A stretch of DNA of 64,000 nt from Planctomycetota bacterium (GTDB lineage: Bacteria; Planctomycetota; Phycisphaerae; Phycisphaerales; Phycisphaeraceae): the NCBI GenBank assembly GCA_024276075.1, contig JAJRXX010000019.1, positions 1-64,000 on the forward strand, written 5' to 3'. The notes below the pieces were generated by a model. It was given only the letters and a program-made list of their open reading frames with translations. It searched no databases and was not told the origin of the DNA. The translations under genes were made by a program, and so were the position numbers. Of this stretch, positions 18,287 to 27,142 are shown one piece after another; the stretch's first letter is position 1; each line of letters begins with the position of its first letter.

Positions 18287-19100
18287 ATGAGCTGTGGCCG
18301 TACAGCACGATGTATAGGTCCTTGAGCAGTTTGGCTAAAAAGAAATTCGCTACGATGATTGCCAAAAAGCTCGTCACAAATGCGTCAGTTGCCGCCCGCC
18401 CCACACCCGCAGCACCCCCACGGCAATACAACCCTTTGTAACAACTGATCAAACCAATCGCCAAGCCAAAAAACAAACTCTTAATCAAGCCTGTCATCAC
18501 GTCGTAGCTCGCCACAAACCGAGCCGAGTAGTCCCAGTAAGCATGCGCGTTGACACCGAAGCCACGCACGGTCACCAGGTAGCCGCCGAAGATACCCAGC
18601 AAATCACTAAAGACGGTCAGGATCGGGATCATCACCACACACGCTAGCACCCGCGGGATCACCAGATACGCAATCGGGTCCGTGCCCATCACACGCAAAG
18701 CATCGAGCTGCTCGGTCACACGCATGGTGCCTAGCTCCGCGCTGACCGACCCGCCGATGCGACCCGCTAGCATCACCGCCGCCAACACCGGACCTACCTG
18801 CTTCACCACCGATATGTTTATCACACTACCGAGCCGAAGCTCCTGACCAATCGCCGCAAATTGGTCGTACGTCTCCACCGCCAAGACCATCCCCACAAAC
18901 GCGCCGACCACCATGATCACCAGGATGCTGCGCGTACCGATCAGGTAAAACTGCGGCAGCAACAGCCTCGGCCGTACCCATGTGCGCACGCCGCTAAACA
19001 ACCACCGCCACACCGCCAAGAGATAAAACGTAAATCGACCAAAGCTCTCGACGCCACTGACGACCTTCTCGCCCAGAAAGCTCATGTGGTACGCACGCAT
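18267..19100 (-). CDS. mlaE: MlaE-family ABC transporter permease (copy 2)
   Basis: 277 residues; start ATG at 19100, or ATG at 19085 which gives MSFLGEK. Seen: FVGMVLAVETYDQF, KQVGPVLAAVMLAGRIGGSVSAELGTMRVTEQ, and YCRGGAAGVGRAATDAFV, all standard for MlaE/YrbE permeases. As with copy 1, no ATPase or Mce gene is next to it. It ends convergently with mqnA with a 20-bp overlap. The two copies differ clearly in sequence, so they probably serve different systems or pair as a heterodimer. Confidence 0.9.
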   Translation of the reverse strand: MRAYHMSFLGEKVVSGVESFGRFTFYLLAVWRWLFSGVRTWVRPRLLLPQFYLIGTRSILVIMVVGAFVGMVLAVETYDQFAAIGQELRLGSVINISVVKQVGPVLAAVMLAGRIGGSVSAELGTMRVTEQLDALRVMGTDPIAYLVIPRVLACVVMIPILTVFSDLLGIFGGYLVTVRGFGVNAHAYWDYSARFVASYDVMTGLIKSLFFGLAIGLISCYKGLYCRGGAAGVGRAATDAFVTSFLAIIVANFFLAKLLKDLYIVLYGHSSFTAFGG

Positions 19101-19167
19101 GGATAGTAGTTTATGCGATCGGATCGAGGTGTGTGCCCAAGGTGTGGGCGTCGCTTGTTCCTACTCG

Positions 19168-19590
19168 TTAAACGATGCCCGGAGTAGGGTTTTTCTCGTC
19201 ATCGTAAATAAACGTCGTTCCAAGCTTATAGATCGTCGAGGTCAACGGGATGCAGCGACGAATGAACAACTTGGCGAATATTGGTTTACGCTTCGGCAAC
19301 CGCATCACCATGTAGCATTTCACACCCGATTCAAATCGCTTGGTCGTCAGCAGCCCAAGCCCCGTGTTGGAAAGGTCATCACCCCAGGCTTCGTACATCG
19401 GCTTGAACATATTCCCTGGCTCACGTGCGCCCAGCAGCACTTTCGTCGCCAGCGTATATCGCTCGTCAACGCGCTCCTTTAGGTATTCGCGTTCCTCATT
19501 AGCTAGGTCTGTAATCAGCGCATTGACCAGGAGCATCGACTCACTGTTTGAGTTTACTATCTGGACGGAATGACCCGAAGTTTCTGCCAT
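19168..19590 (-). CDS. PilZ-like protein, possible cyclic-di-GMP receptor
   Basis: 140 residues. The two PilZ hallmarks are present in the right order: RVDER (RxxxR) at residues 40-44 and DLSNTG (D/NxSxxG) at 72-77, followed by strand-like LGLLTTKRFESGVKCYMV. This call is by motif only. It lies between the flagellin gene and the second mlaE; a role in tuning motility is plausible from the position but not shown. Confidence 0.7.
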   Translation of the reverse strand: MAETSGHSVQIVNSNSESMLLVNALITDLANEEREYLKERVDERYTLATKVLLGAREPGNMFKPMYEAWGDDLSNTGLGLLTTKRFESGVKCYMVMRLPKRKPIFAKLFIRRCIPLTSTIYKLGTTFIYDDEKNPTPGIV

Positions 19591-19716
19591 CGAACGTTAA
19601 ACCCCATCAACACACGACACGCGCCATTTTTCGCTACTAAATCTAGGCTCGTCGCAACAACTTTCGACCTCAATAGGCTTTTTATCTTACCAATCCCCAA
19701 CACAAAGACAGCCAAA

Positions 19717-19752
19717 CGAAAAGGGAGCGGCAGATATTACCCCGCCGCTCCC
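19717..19752 (-). terminator. Rho-independent terminator of the flagellin gene
   Basis: On the minus strand GGGAGCGGC, a 12-nt loop, GCCGCTCCC, then TTTTCGTTT: a 9-bp perfect GC-rich stem followed by U-rich RNA, about 55 bp after the flagellin stop codon. Confidence 0.85.
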
Positions 19753-19807
19753 GCATCAGTGATCGGACGCCCGCCTAACGGCGAACGCTCATCGGGTCGG
19801 TGATCGT

Positions 19808-21334
19808 TTACCCGAGCAGTGACAGCACGCTCTGCGGCTGCGCATTGGCAATACCCAGCGTATTCGTTGCCGCGTTCACCAGTATCTGAGCACGCGTCAG
19901 CTCAGCGGTCTCCGAAGCAAAGTCCGTATCACGGATCGTGCTCTCGGCCGCCGCCGTATTCTCAAACGCCACACCCAACGCCCGGATCGTCGAGCCCACC
20001 ACGTTCTTCTGGAACGCACCGAGCCGACCCCGCAGGCTGGCGATCTGGTTAATCGCTGTATCCACGATTTTCTGAGCACCCTCGAGGTTTCCGTCGACCA
20101 GGTTCCGCGCGTTGCCAGAGGCCAAGTCGTCGAGGAATCCCACGCTCAAGTTGCCCAGATTACGCCCCGCTACGTTACCAATGCCGATGCTCACCTGGTT
20201 CGAGATATCGACATCGGGTCCTAACAGGAATTTAGCACCCCCACCCGTAACGGTGTACGCGTTAAACGCTGTCAGCGTCTGAGCGCCTGTGGTGGTCAGA
20301 TCAATGTTAAGGTCCAAAAATTCTGTATTGATCCGGATCGTCTTACCGTCGGATGTGGCATCGGTAGCGTTGATGATCGCGGACACATCCTGGCCAACGT
20401 CGCGAATCGGATTGGTTGCACTGACAAACGTGGTCGAGCCCGAGCTGACCACCGCGTTCTCGTTCACCGACGATAGCGTGTAAATACCCGCGGTGGTGCC
20501 GGCACCCGATGACGCATCGTTGATGCCCCCATCGCTGGCGACCTTAACCGAGATAAACTCCCGCGAGCCGAATTCGACGCTCTTGAGCACGATACCCGTG
20601 CCGCTGGCCCGAGCGGAGATTCCCGTCACAGACTTAAACGTATTGATCTGTGTAGCCGCATCCGTGAGCGTGGTACCCGATGCAAAACTAAACTCACGAG
20701 AACCGATCTCACCAGCGACCTCAAGCGTAAGCCTGTTCGCCGCCGCCGAGAGATTCACCGATGTGGCACCCGCCGACAGGAATAGGCCTGCGTGCTGCGC
20801 TGAGCCGATCACCGAAACCTGCACGTTACGCGTGTCGCCGGTCTCAAGCTTGATCGCGTTGTTCCTAAACTCCGCCACGTTTGTATTCTGATTCGTGATC
20901 GTGTAATCAAACGTGCCGTTGAGCAGTTTTGTGCCCTGGAAGTTCGTCACGTTTGCGATCCGGTCGATCGTCTGGAGGATCGAATCGACCTGAAGCTGAT
21001 TCGCGTCTCGCTCTTCCTTGCTCAAACCCGCGTTGTTCGCTGTCTCCGTCACCAAGCCCTGCACTTCCAGCAGCAGCGTGTTGATCTCCTGAAGACCGCC
21101 CTCAGCGATGTTCACGACCTGATCCGCACGTTCCGCGTTGCCCAGAGCGGCGTCCAATGACGCCAATTCCGAACGCAGGTTCTCACTAGCGATCAGCCCT
21201 GCGGGGTTGTCCGCACCACGATTAATCGCCAGGCCCGTGCTCAAACGTTCGAGCGATGTGGTCAGCGATGCGTTGTTTTGGCCTAAAATACGCTGGGCCA
21301 GCAGCGACGATACGTTGGTGTTGATCCGACTCAT
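19808..21334 (-). CDS. fliC: Flagellin
   Basis: Filament protein of the flagellum, exported by the flagellar type III system. 508 residues. Conserved D0/D1 ends are clear: INTNVSSLLAQRILGQNN and RLSTGLAINRGADNPAGLI at the N-terminus, and LTRAQILVNAATNTLGIANA at the C-terminus. The variable middle (about 180-400) is Thr/Ser/Gly-rich. It is a single gene with its own terminator, with no other flagellar gene beside it. A PilZ-like gene lies just downstream. Confidence 0.97.
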   Translation of the reverse strand: MSRINTNVSSLLAQRILGQNNASLTTSLERLSTGLAINRGADNPAGLIASENLRSELASLDAALGNAERADQVVNIAEGGLQEINTLLLEVQGLVTETANNAGLSKEERDANQLQVDSILQTIDRIANVTNFQGTKLLNGTFDYTITNQNTNVAEFRNNAIKLETGDTRNVQVSVIGSAQHAGLFLSAGATSVNLSAAANRLTLEVAGEIGSREFSFASGTTLTDAATQINTFKSVTGISARASGTGIVLKSVEFGSREFISVKVASDGGINDASSGAGTTAGIYTLSSVNENAVVSSGSTTFVSATNPIRDVGQDVSAIINATDATSDGKTIRINTEFLDLNIDLTTTGAQTLTAFNAYTVTGGGAKFLLGPDVDISNQVSIGIGNVAGRNLGNLSVGFLDDLASGNARNLVDGNLEGAQKIVDTAINQIASLRGRLGAFQKNVVGSTIRALGVAFENTAAAESTIRDTDFASETAELTRAQILVNAATNTLGIANAQPQSVLSLLG

Positions 21335-22221
21335 GGCAATAGCCTTCCGTTGAACGTTTGCTGTGCCTTCCTGGCTTACCCGATCATTCCAATTACCCAG
21401 CCTGACGCTTGAACTGGGGCACGCTGAATGTCACCGTGCAGGATCAAAATTCGGAAGGACCGACGCTTCGAAAGCACTTTGTATTGGGACCTGTTTTTAT
21501 CGGACGCACCTGCTCACATAGCCTCGCATGGCATCACGCTACACGGACCGATCCACCACATTCCTGTCAGACACGACCCCCTCATAACAAGAGGAACTCA
21601 TCGCTAGAGCAGAGCGATTTAAGACCCGTCATTTAAATTGCTTACATTCATTTAATTCACCTTGGCCACACGCCCCAAAGTGAAGAAAACCACGATAAAC
21701 AAGCGGGGCCAACGACCCTTGAAATGCACCTACTTCAGACGAGTAGCAGGGGGATGAGAGTATTATTACCCCCCGTTCACAGGCCTCAAAATGGACCGAT
21801 AACCACGCCTATGTGTCGAATTACCACGCCGAAACGCGAAATTTACCGGGAAATTGGCTGCTTCAAAACAGTTCGTATCGTGATTTGGGCTGTTTTTTGC
21901 GACGAACTGTGACCATTTAAAGAGCGAGCTAATGAGATCGAATGATTTGAGTTCGCTTCAGAACGCACGGACTTATACGCATTCAAATTAATCCTTGTGC
22001 GTACACAACGAGCCGCGACTGTAATGCGGTGGCCCATCAGTGGCGGATTCCGGTGTGTATGTTACGCCACACCTATATATGTAACGCAGCAAAAGACTCC
22101 AGCTAAGCTGAGTCTCCTTATAACAATAACCCACAACCACATTTCTACCCCGAAGAACCGTGCTACAGTATTGCGATCGTTGGCTGTATCAACCACAGCA
22201 AGACTAGGCACGGAGCACTGC
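21335..22221. other. Long intergenic region between flagellin and sthA
   Basis: 887 bp between two divergent genes. No gene that I would support. It holds an inverted repeat CAGTTCGT / ACGAACTG (21869-21876 and 21902-21909), a G5/C5 hairpin near 21750-21775, and a dispersed core repeat at about 21983-22027. Promoters for fliC and sthA must be here. I did not find a good flagellar sigma-28 or sigma-54 consensus. Confidence 0.5.
21983..22027. repeat. GC-rich dispersed core repeat (inverted copy)
   Basis: ATTCAAATTAATCC followed by TTGTGCGTACACAACGAGC and CGCGACTGTAATGCGG. It matches the copy at 40893-40950 and is the reverse orientation of the 13247 core. Confidence 0.6.
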
Positions 22222-23667
22222 ATGTCCCAAGGAAATGACAACCACTTTGATCTAATCTGCATCGGCAGCGGTCCCGCTGGGCAGCGAGCAGCTATCCAGG
22301 CGTCAAAAATCGGCAAACGCGTCGCGCTGATCGAAAAGCAACGCTGCGTCGGTGGCGTGTGCATCGAGACCGGCACGATCCCGTCAAAGACATTCCGCGA
22401 AGCAGTAAGGCGATACTATTCACGACCTGGACTCGAAGCCAACAACGAATTCCAAACCCGATCCAGGCCCACCATGGAGCAACTCGTCGGACACGTATCA
22501 CGCGTCGTCGAGCGCGAGATCAACATCGTCCAGGACGCGATGGAGCGAAACGATGTCGAGCTTATACAGGGAAGGGCGTCGCTGGTAGACCCCCGCACCG
22601 TACTGGTCGAATCGTTCGACGGGAAACGTCAGCTAGAAAGCGACTACATCCTCCTGGCTGTGGGCACCCTCGCCAACGACCCGCCAGGCGTCGTATCCGA
22701 CAAAGATACCGTCATCACATCCGACAGCGTCCTGAACCTGACCAAGCTACCCCGGTCCATGGCCGTCGTCGGCGCGGGCGTGATCGGCATCGAGTACGCA
22801 TCCATGTTTGCCGCGCTGGGCGTGCAGGTCACCGTGATCGACCAGAGACCCAGACCCCTCGAATTCCTCGACCATGAGATCGCCGACGAACTTATCCACC
22901 AAATGCGCAAGAGCGGCGTCACGTTCCGCTGCGGTGAAGCGGTCAAAAAAATCGAAGCTGTACAGGCACCACAACGCAAAGGACTCATCGAGCTCGAATC
23001 CGGCAAGCACATCGTCGCTGACCTGATCCTCTTCTCTACGGGACGCGTTGGTGCCACCGAACAGCTCGGCCTCGAACACGTCGGGTTGGAAGCCGACAAA
23101 AGGGGACGCCTAAAAGTCGACGACGACTACCGCACCGCAGTGCCGCACATCTTCGCTGCGGGCGACGTCATCGGCTTCCCCGCGCTCGCCGCCACATCCA
23201 GCGAGCAGGGCAGACTCGCCGCGTGCCATATGTTCAATATCAAAGCCGAGCCTATGGGCAATCACTTCCCCGTGGGCATCTACGCCATCCCCGAAATCTC
23301 AATGGTCGGAGCCACCGAGCAGGACCTCACCCGCGACAAAATACCCTACGAAACAGGCATCGCACGCTACAGAGAAATCGCACGGGGCCAAATCCTCGGC
23401 GACGACTCGGGCATGTTCAAGATGATCTTCCACCGCGAGACCGGCGAACTACTGGGCACTCACTGCATCGGTAGCGGCGCCACCGAGCTGATCCACATCG
23501 GCCAAGCCGTACAAGGCCTAGGCGGCGGGCTCGACTACTTCCTCAAAACTGTTTTCAACTTCCCCACGCTCGCAGAGTGCTACAAGGTCGCCGCGTATAA
23601 CGCCGCGAATAAACTCGCACTCATCCGCAGCGCCACAAGCTCGAACTCCGCACCGGATGCGAGCTAA
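22222..23667 (+). CDS. sthA: Soluble pyridine nucleotide transhydrogenase
   Basis: FAD flavoprotein that transfers hydride between NADPH and NAD+. 481 residues from the ATG at 22222. Seen: FAD motif CIGSGPAGQRAAIQ near residues 13-26; the segment GGVCIETGTIPSKTF, where C47 is kept but the second redox cysteine of lipoamide dehydrogenases is Thr52, as in SthA; NAD motif VVGAGVIGIEYASMF; and IFAAGDVIGFP. A membrane transhydrogenase (pntAA-pntAB-pntB) lies 29 kb away in this window. The stop codon is overlapped by a dispersed repeat. A fragment resembling its last 30 codons occurs at 32027-32116. Confidence 0.9.
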   Translation: MSQGNDNHFDLICIGSGPAGQRAAIQASKIGKRVALIEKQRCVGGVCIETGTIPSKTFREAVRRYYSRPGLEANNEFQTRSRPTMEQLVGHVSRVVEREINIVQDAMERNDVELIQGRASLVDPRTVLVESFDGKRQLESDYILLAVGTLANDPPGVVSDKDTVITSDSVLNLTKLPRSMAVVGAGVIGIEYASMFAALGVQVTVIDQRPRPLEFLDHEIADELIHQMRKSGVTFRCGEAVKKIEAVQAPQRKGLIELESGKHIVADLILFSTGRVGATEQLGLEHVGLEADKRGRLKVDDDYRTAVPHIFAAGDVIGFPALAATSSEQGRLAACHMFNIKAEPMGNHFPVGIYAIPEISMVGATEQDLTRDKIPYETGIARYREIARGQILGDDSGMFKMIFHRETGELLGTHCIGSGATELIHIGQAVQGLGGGLDYFLKTVFNFPTLAECYKVAAYNAANKLALIRSATSSNSAPDAS

Positions 23668-23738
23668 TACCAATCAAGATTAATACTTGCGTAACATCTA
23701 AAAGGATCAACAATAACTTGCATCACTCACGACGCGCA
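23666..23738. repeat. Dispersed repeat of the AATCAAGATTAATACT family, copy 1
   Basis: Begins AATACCAATCAAGATTAATA in the sthA stop codon, continues through a diverged interior to CACGACGCGC. It matches 33561-33648 (same orientation) and 51625-51708 (inverted). Confidence 0.65.
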
Positions 23739-23823
23739 AGAAACAGCCGCAACGCATATACGCCGCTGATATGGACTCAAGGTGGGGTCTAGATCAATTC
23801 CAGCGTAGCCCCCTACGGCTCAT

Positions 23824-24351
23824 TCAACCCGCTCCAAGCTTCAAGCGACTTGCCCGTTTTTTTTTGATGATCCCGCTGGCTCTGGCAATAGGGTATGAAA
23901 CCACATGGTTGTCGTTGTAAGCAATGCTTATGTATTGGCCGCCACAGTCTTGGAGCTTGGTGAAAACCGCCACGCGTGTAGCGTCGACGTCATCCGTTAA
24001 GCCGGGAACAAGAACGTAAGACGTGTGTTCGTTCACCCACTTGCGTTTCTGTTCGTCCGACCAGCTTTCGATATCGGCTGGCGAGGTTTTGCCTACCAGA
24101 GGAGACAACACATACTCAATAGGGACGATGTCATTGACATAGAGCGTGCCGATGTCGTCTGGAAACCGAGAATCGGCCCCATATGCGTAAAGTATACACC
24201 CTTGATGTATAAGTCTTACATGAGTATCGCTTTGCAATAATCGTGAGAGATGGGTATCGCGGCGGTGTGAACCAAGCGACGGGAGCAAGACCCCGACTGC
24301 TGACACCGCCAGAATCGTTAACACCACCCCCACGAATATCTTCTTAATCAT
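23824..24351 (-). CDS. Pseudopilin-like membrane-anchored protein
   Basis: 175 residues with one N-terminal hydrophobic helix (IFVGVVLTILAVSAVGVLLPSL) followed by LSRLLQSDTHVRLIHQGCILYAYGADSRFPDD. This pattern resembles the helix and first turn of the many prepilin-like proteins of planctomycetes, which usually have LLPALxxAR and a C-R-Q-hh-YA motif; the closing AYNDNHVVSYP resembles their C-terminal DGHV element. The usual prepilin cleavage motif is not evident, so it may be a derived, non-assembled relative. Assignment tentative. Confidence 0.55.
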   Translation of the reverse strand: MIKKIFVGVVLTILAVSAVGVLLPSLGSHRRDTHLSRLLQSDTHVRLIHQGCILYAYGADSRFPDDIGTLYVNDIVPIEYVLSPLVGKTSPADIESWSDEQKRKWVNEHTSYVLVPGLTDDVDATRVAVFTKLQDCGGQYISIAYNDNHVVSYPIARASGIIKKKRASRLKLGAG

Positions 24352-24462
24352 CCGGCAAGTTTCGTATTTGAAATTAGTTAATCCGACATCTCCAATATAT
24401 CTTCCGTCAGAAGCGGCAAATATTCACCGCTTGTCAATGTAATATTAACAGCAAGCCGCACT

Positions 24463-24500
24463 AAGATTTTTCTTGAATATGCAACTATTTATATCAAATC
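24463..24500. repeat. Direct repeat flanking a PEP-CTERM gene (left copy)
   Basis: AAGATTTTTCTTGAAT followed by ATGCAACTATTTATATCAAA. It matches 25353-25392 at roughly three-quarters identity by eye, in the same orientation, on the other side of the gene at 24559-25206. Confidence 0.5.
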
Positions 24501-24558
24501 TCTTACGAAATTACGCAACCTGTAAGAAGGGAGCTGAACTTCCTAATAGAGCAACGGT

Positions 24559-25206
24559 TTACACAGCCTGTTTGCGACGACGCGAGCCATACCCAATTAA
24601 GCCAACCAACCCAGGACCAAAAAGGAACATCGTGGCGGGCTCGGGTATGGGTGCGGCCTCAGCGGTAAAGGTCCATCTATAGCCAGTGCCGCCCCCCTTC
24701 GTTATTCGTGCATCATAGATCCCCTCACTGAGGACCGATGTGATGTTGACTGGCGTACTACTGATAAACCCGTTGAAAATCCCTCCAACGTCTCCAATCT
24801 CGCCGAACTCAAAGGTATGTGCTCCAGTAGTAGGATTCTCTATCAATACATTGGTAATCTGTATTCCGCTGGGAACCCTAATTCTAAATACATCTACTTG
24901 ATTCGTTAATATATTGCCACAACCAAACCCAAAACAACCGAAACCGCCAGCAAATACACCATCGCCAACACCCACCGTCCAGGGCGTTGACAATCCATCA
25001 ATAGAATGGGGTAGTTCCGCAAATGTGGGGGGAAGTGTGTCGAGGCCACTCCCGTTCTCACTCAAATTGAAGAACAGCGCAGCGTATCCTGGGGTTTGCA
25101 ACATGCTGACCACAAGCAAACAACCGATGGCTAACCCTCTGGGGATGCCCCATGGCTGGCTTCTACCTGTTGCAATGCGTAACAGGCTAAATTTTAAAAA
25201 GTTCAT
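24559..25206 (-). CDS. PEP-CTERM sorting-domain protein
   Basis: 215 residues: basic N-terminus, hydrophobic signal (GLAIGCLLVVSMLQTPGYA), a Gly/Phe-rich extracellular middle, then the C-terminal sorting signal IPEPATMFLFGPGLVGLIGY ending in the basic SRRRK. Known: the PEP motif and membrane helix are processed by an exosortase and the protein is delivered to the surface or matrix. A good ribosome-binding site (AAGGAG) precedes the ATG. The function of the middle domain is unknown. Exosortase itself is not in the window. Confidence 0.8.
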   Translation of the reverse strand: MNFLKFSLLRIATGRSQPWGIPRGLAIGCLLVVSMLQTPGYAALFFNLSENGSGLDTLPPTFAELPHSIDGLSTPWTVGVGDGVFAGGFGCFGFGCGNILTNQVDVFRIRVPSGIQITNVLIENPTTGAHTFEFGEIGDVGGIFNGFISSTPVNITSVLSEGIYDARITKGGGTGYRWTFTAEAAPIPEPATMFLFGPGLVGLIGYGSRRRKQAV

Positions 25207-25352
25207 TGCCTCTCCTTACATAAAAAATACCGGCTCGCTCACATGAACCGACATTTAGCGGACAAGCCGCTGTTGAACCCGTTCCTCTTGGCCCGTGCTG
25301 AACTGGGATGTGCTAAGGCCAACATGTTATTGTACCGTCAACACCTCGCACG

Positions 25353-25392
25353 AAGATTTTTTTCTTGAATCTTCAACTATTTTTCTCAATCC
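25353..25392. repeat. Direct repeat flanking a PEP-CTERM gene (right copy)
   Basis: AAGATTTTTTTCTTGAATC followed by TTCAACTATTTTTCTCAATC; counterpart of 24463-24500. Confidence 0.5.
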
Positions 25393-25504
25393 AGGCCTCT
25401 CGCGGCAGCTAAAAGTGCCCATGCTTGCCCATCTTAATGCTCTATTTGTGAATTCTGCCCATTTATGACTGCCGACCTGATCCCTTCTCATTTCTTCGTA
25501 CCAG

Positions 25505-26066
25505 TCAGTTTGAGAGAATCGGGTTGAGGGAACTCGTATGCTGATCCGGAGGGAGCGGCGTAACCCCGACCGGAGGGTCAGCATGCAACGCCGACGGAAA
25601 CACCCCGCCAATATCATTCATTGTCGCAGCGTAAGTTGCAGGGGTTTGCCAACCGATGCCGCTGTGTGGCCGGCGGTGGTTATATTCGTTACGCCATTGA
25701 TCCAGCATGTATCTTGCCTCGTCAAGGCCCAGGAACAACTCGCGGTTGAGCAATTCGTCACGCAGTTTGCCGTTAAACGATTCCACGTACCCATTTTCCC
25801 ACAGGCTGGCCTTCTGGATGTACAGCGTACACACGTGGGCCTGTCCCAGTGAGCGTTGAATCTCCTTGGCCACGAACACCCGGGACTGTTGTCCGACCGA
25901 ATGTGCTCGGGGGCTCCACGCACCGCAAACAGGTACTACAACGTCAGCTTTACATCCCGAGACGTGAACGTCCGAGCCGCTTCCACCGCCAAGGACTCTC
26001 GGGTAAATTCGTCAATCACCACCAACCGCTTGAGCGGGGCGTTCTCCATCTCCTTCATCTGTTTGG
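25505..26066 (-). pseudogene. IS3-family transposase orfB remnant
   Basis: From the upstream end, the frame reads MTKQMKEMENAPLKRLVV and then IDEFTRESLAVEAARTF, so the OrfA coiled-coil end is joined directly to the middle of OrfB. An in-frame TAG follows (TL-stop-YLF), then RGAPEHIRSDN with the second catalytic Asp. A frameshift near 25880 leads into FVAKEIQRSL and WENGYVESFNGKLRDE with the catalytic Glu. The first catalytic Asp and the HTH_21 part are deleted. With a deletion, a stop and a frameshift it cannot make transposase. Confidence 0.85.
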
Positions 26067-26275
26067 TCATTGCCGCGGGTCCATCCCGCCGTACTTCTGG
26101 CACCAGCGGTAATACGTCTGCTCACTAATGCCCAACTGCTTGCATACCTGGAGCACCTTGAGACCCTTGCCCAGTTCCACGTCCGCCTGACGCAGCTTCA
26201 CTACGATCTGTTCTGCACTATGTCGCTTCTTCATCGAGGAATCTTTTCCGGCCTACGGCCGGTTGGATTCTCTCA
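25511..26275 (-). mobile_element. Internally deleted IS3-family insertion sequence
   Basis: About 765 bp; complete elements of this family are usually 1.2-1.5 kb. Terminal inverted repeats share TGAGAGAATC (25511-25520, and its complement at 26266-26275). It contains a truncated orfA and a broken orfB. A palindrome CCGGCCTACGGCCGG lies next to the upstream terminus. Flanking bases do not give a clear target duplication. Confidence 0.8.
26067..26234 (-). pseudogene. IS3-family transposase orfA remnant
   Basis: 55 codons: the HTH of OrfA (HSAEQIVVKLRQADVELGKG, then LGISEQTYYRWCQKYGG) is intact, but the frame stops after MDPRQ. The expected leucine-zipper continuation is found shifted by one frame just downstream (MTKQMKEMEN), so a frameshift has cut it short. 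Confidence 0.85.
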
Positions 26276-26422
26276 CATCAACTGAAGCCAGTTTCGGGAA
26301 AGGAGACAATAGAACGTATTCAGCGGCGATCGTACGATGAGGGTAGCCTCAATACGCCGCAGCGAAATATATTTACATCAAAGAACTGGCCAATACCGGT
26401 TTAATCGCTCCGGTTTGGATGA

Positions 26423-26587
26423 TTAACGACTGCGGAACGATTGCGTAATCTGAGCCTGATGCCCATGCGCATCTATTTTCTGCTGCGAGTCGTTCAATCC
26501 GCTTAAGCTGTGAGGCCCTTCGCTCGTGCTGCAACCTGGTAGCGAGACAACAAACAGAAACAACGCTAAAGCAGCAAAAGTTTTCAT
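26423..26587 (-). CDS. Very small lipoprotein
   Basis: 54 codons: MKTFAALALFLFVVSLPGC is a textbook lipoprotein signal with lipobox LPGC at residue 19, followed by only 35 residues (STSEGPHSLSGLNDSQQKID and a short tail). GGAG lies about 13 nt before the ATG. Similar tiny lipoproteins (entericidin type) are known elsewhere, but I see no specific match. It stands alone between the IS remnant and a gene-free region. Confidence 0.55.
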   Translation of the reverse strand: MKTFAALALFLFVVSLPGCSTSEGPHSLSGLNDSQQKIDAHGHQAQITQSFRSR

Positions 26588-27142
26588 AGCAATTTAATCT
26601 CCAGCATCGTACCCAGCATCATTTAGCGTCCTGTCGATGCGTTCCAGGCACGCTTTTCCCGATCCCGAGACCAGGAACATCCTCCTCTAACTAATATAAG
26701 TATAGCACGAAAACCGAGGTTGGCGCGTAGCTCGGCGTTTTTGTTGCAAAGCCAAGCCACTTTCACCAGCCCAAACAGACGCCTACGGTTAAATGCAGGT
26801 CTCCTGAAACAGGAATCAGATTTTCGAGGATTGTTCTTGCCAATTCAGCAATTTCAGGACTTTTTTATCCGTTAATCATTCGCATTGAGTTTGGCCTGAT
26901 AAAGACATTTCATATGCCTCGGCGCCAGATCGAAATACTGTGGATGTGCCAATGTAAATATGGTTATCAACTTTTTGTCTTTAAATGTTGAGAGGTCAAA
27001 AAGGGGTTGTTAAATTTGCGTTTTGCCTGCGATCCCATTAGAAAACCACAATTAAGCATTCGTGCATATGCTTAGCAAATTAGGCCTCGGTTATTCCGTT
27101 GTGCCTATATCAGTGGATCGTGAAAGAAGGAGCCCACTTGAG
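26588..27142. other. Gene-free A+T-rich region before the porin gene
   Basis: 555 bp with no supported gene. It contains a short hairpin CCGAG / CTCGG followed by CGTTTTT (about 26712-26744), which could act as a weak terminator, and A+T-rich sequence just before the porin that probably holds its promoter. Confidence 0.5.

Noticed and set aside
21335-21520. Sigma-28 or sigma-54 promoter for flagellin
   Set aside because: A TCCGATAA-like box (minus strand, about 21498) has no TAAA partner at the right spacing, and no TGGC-N-TTGC pair was found.
22416-22877. Alternative frames inside sthA
   Set aside because: Shadows of a well-supported gene with continuous family motifs.
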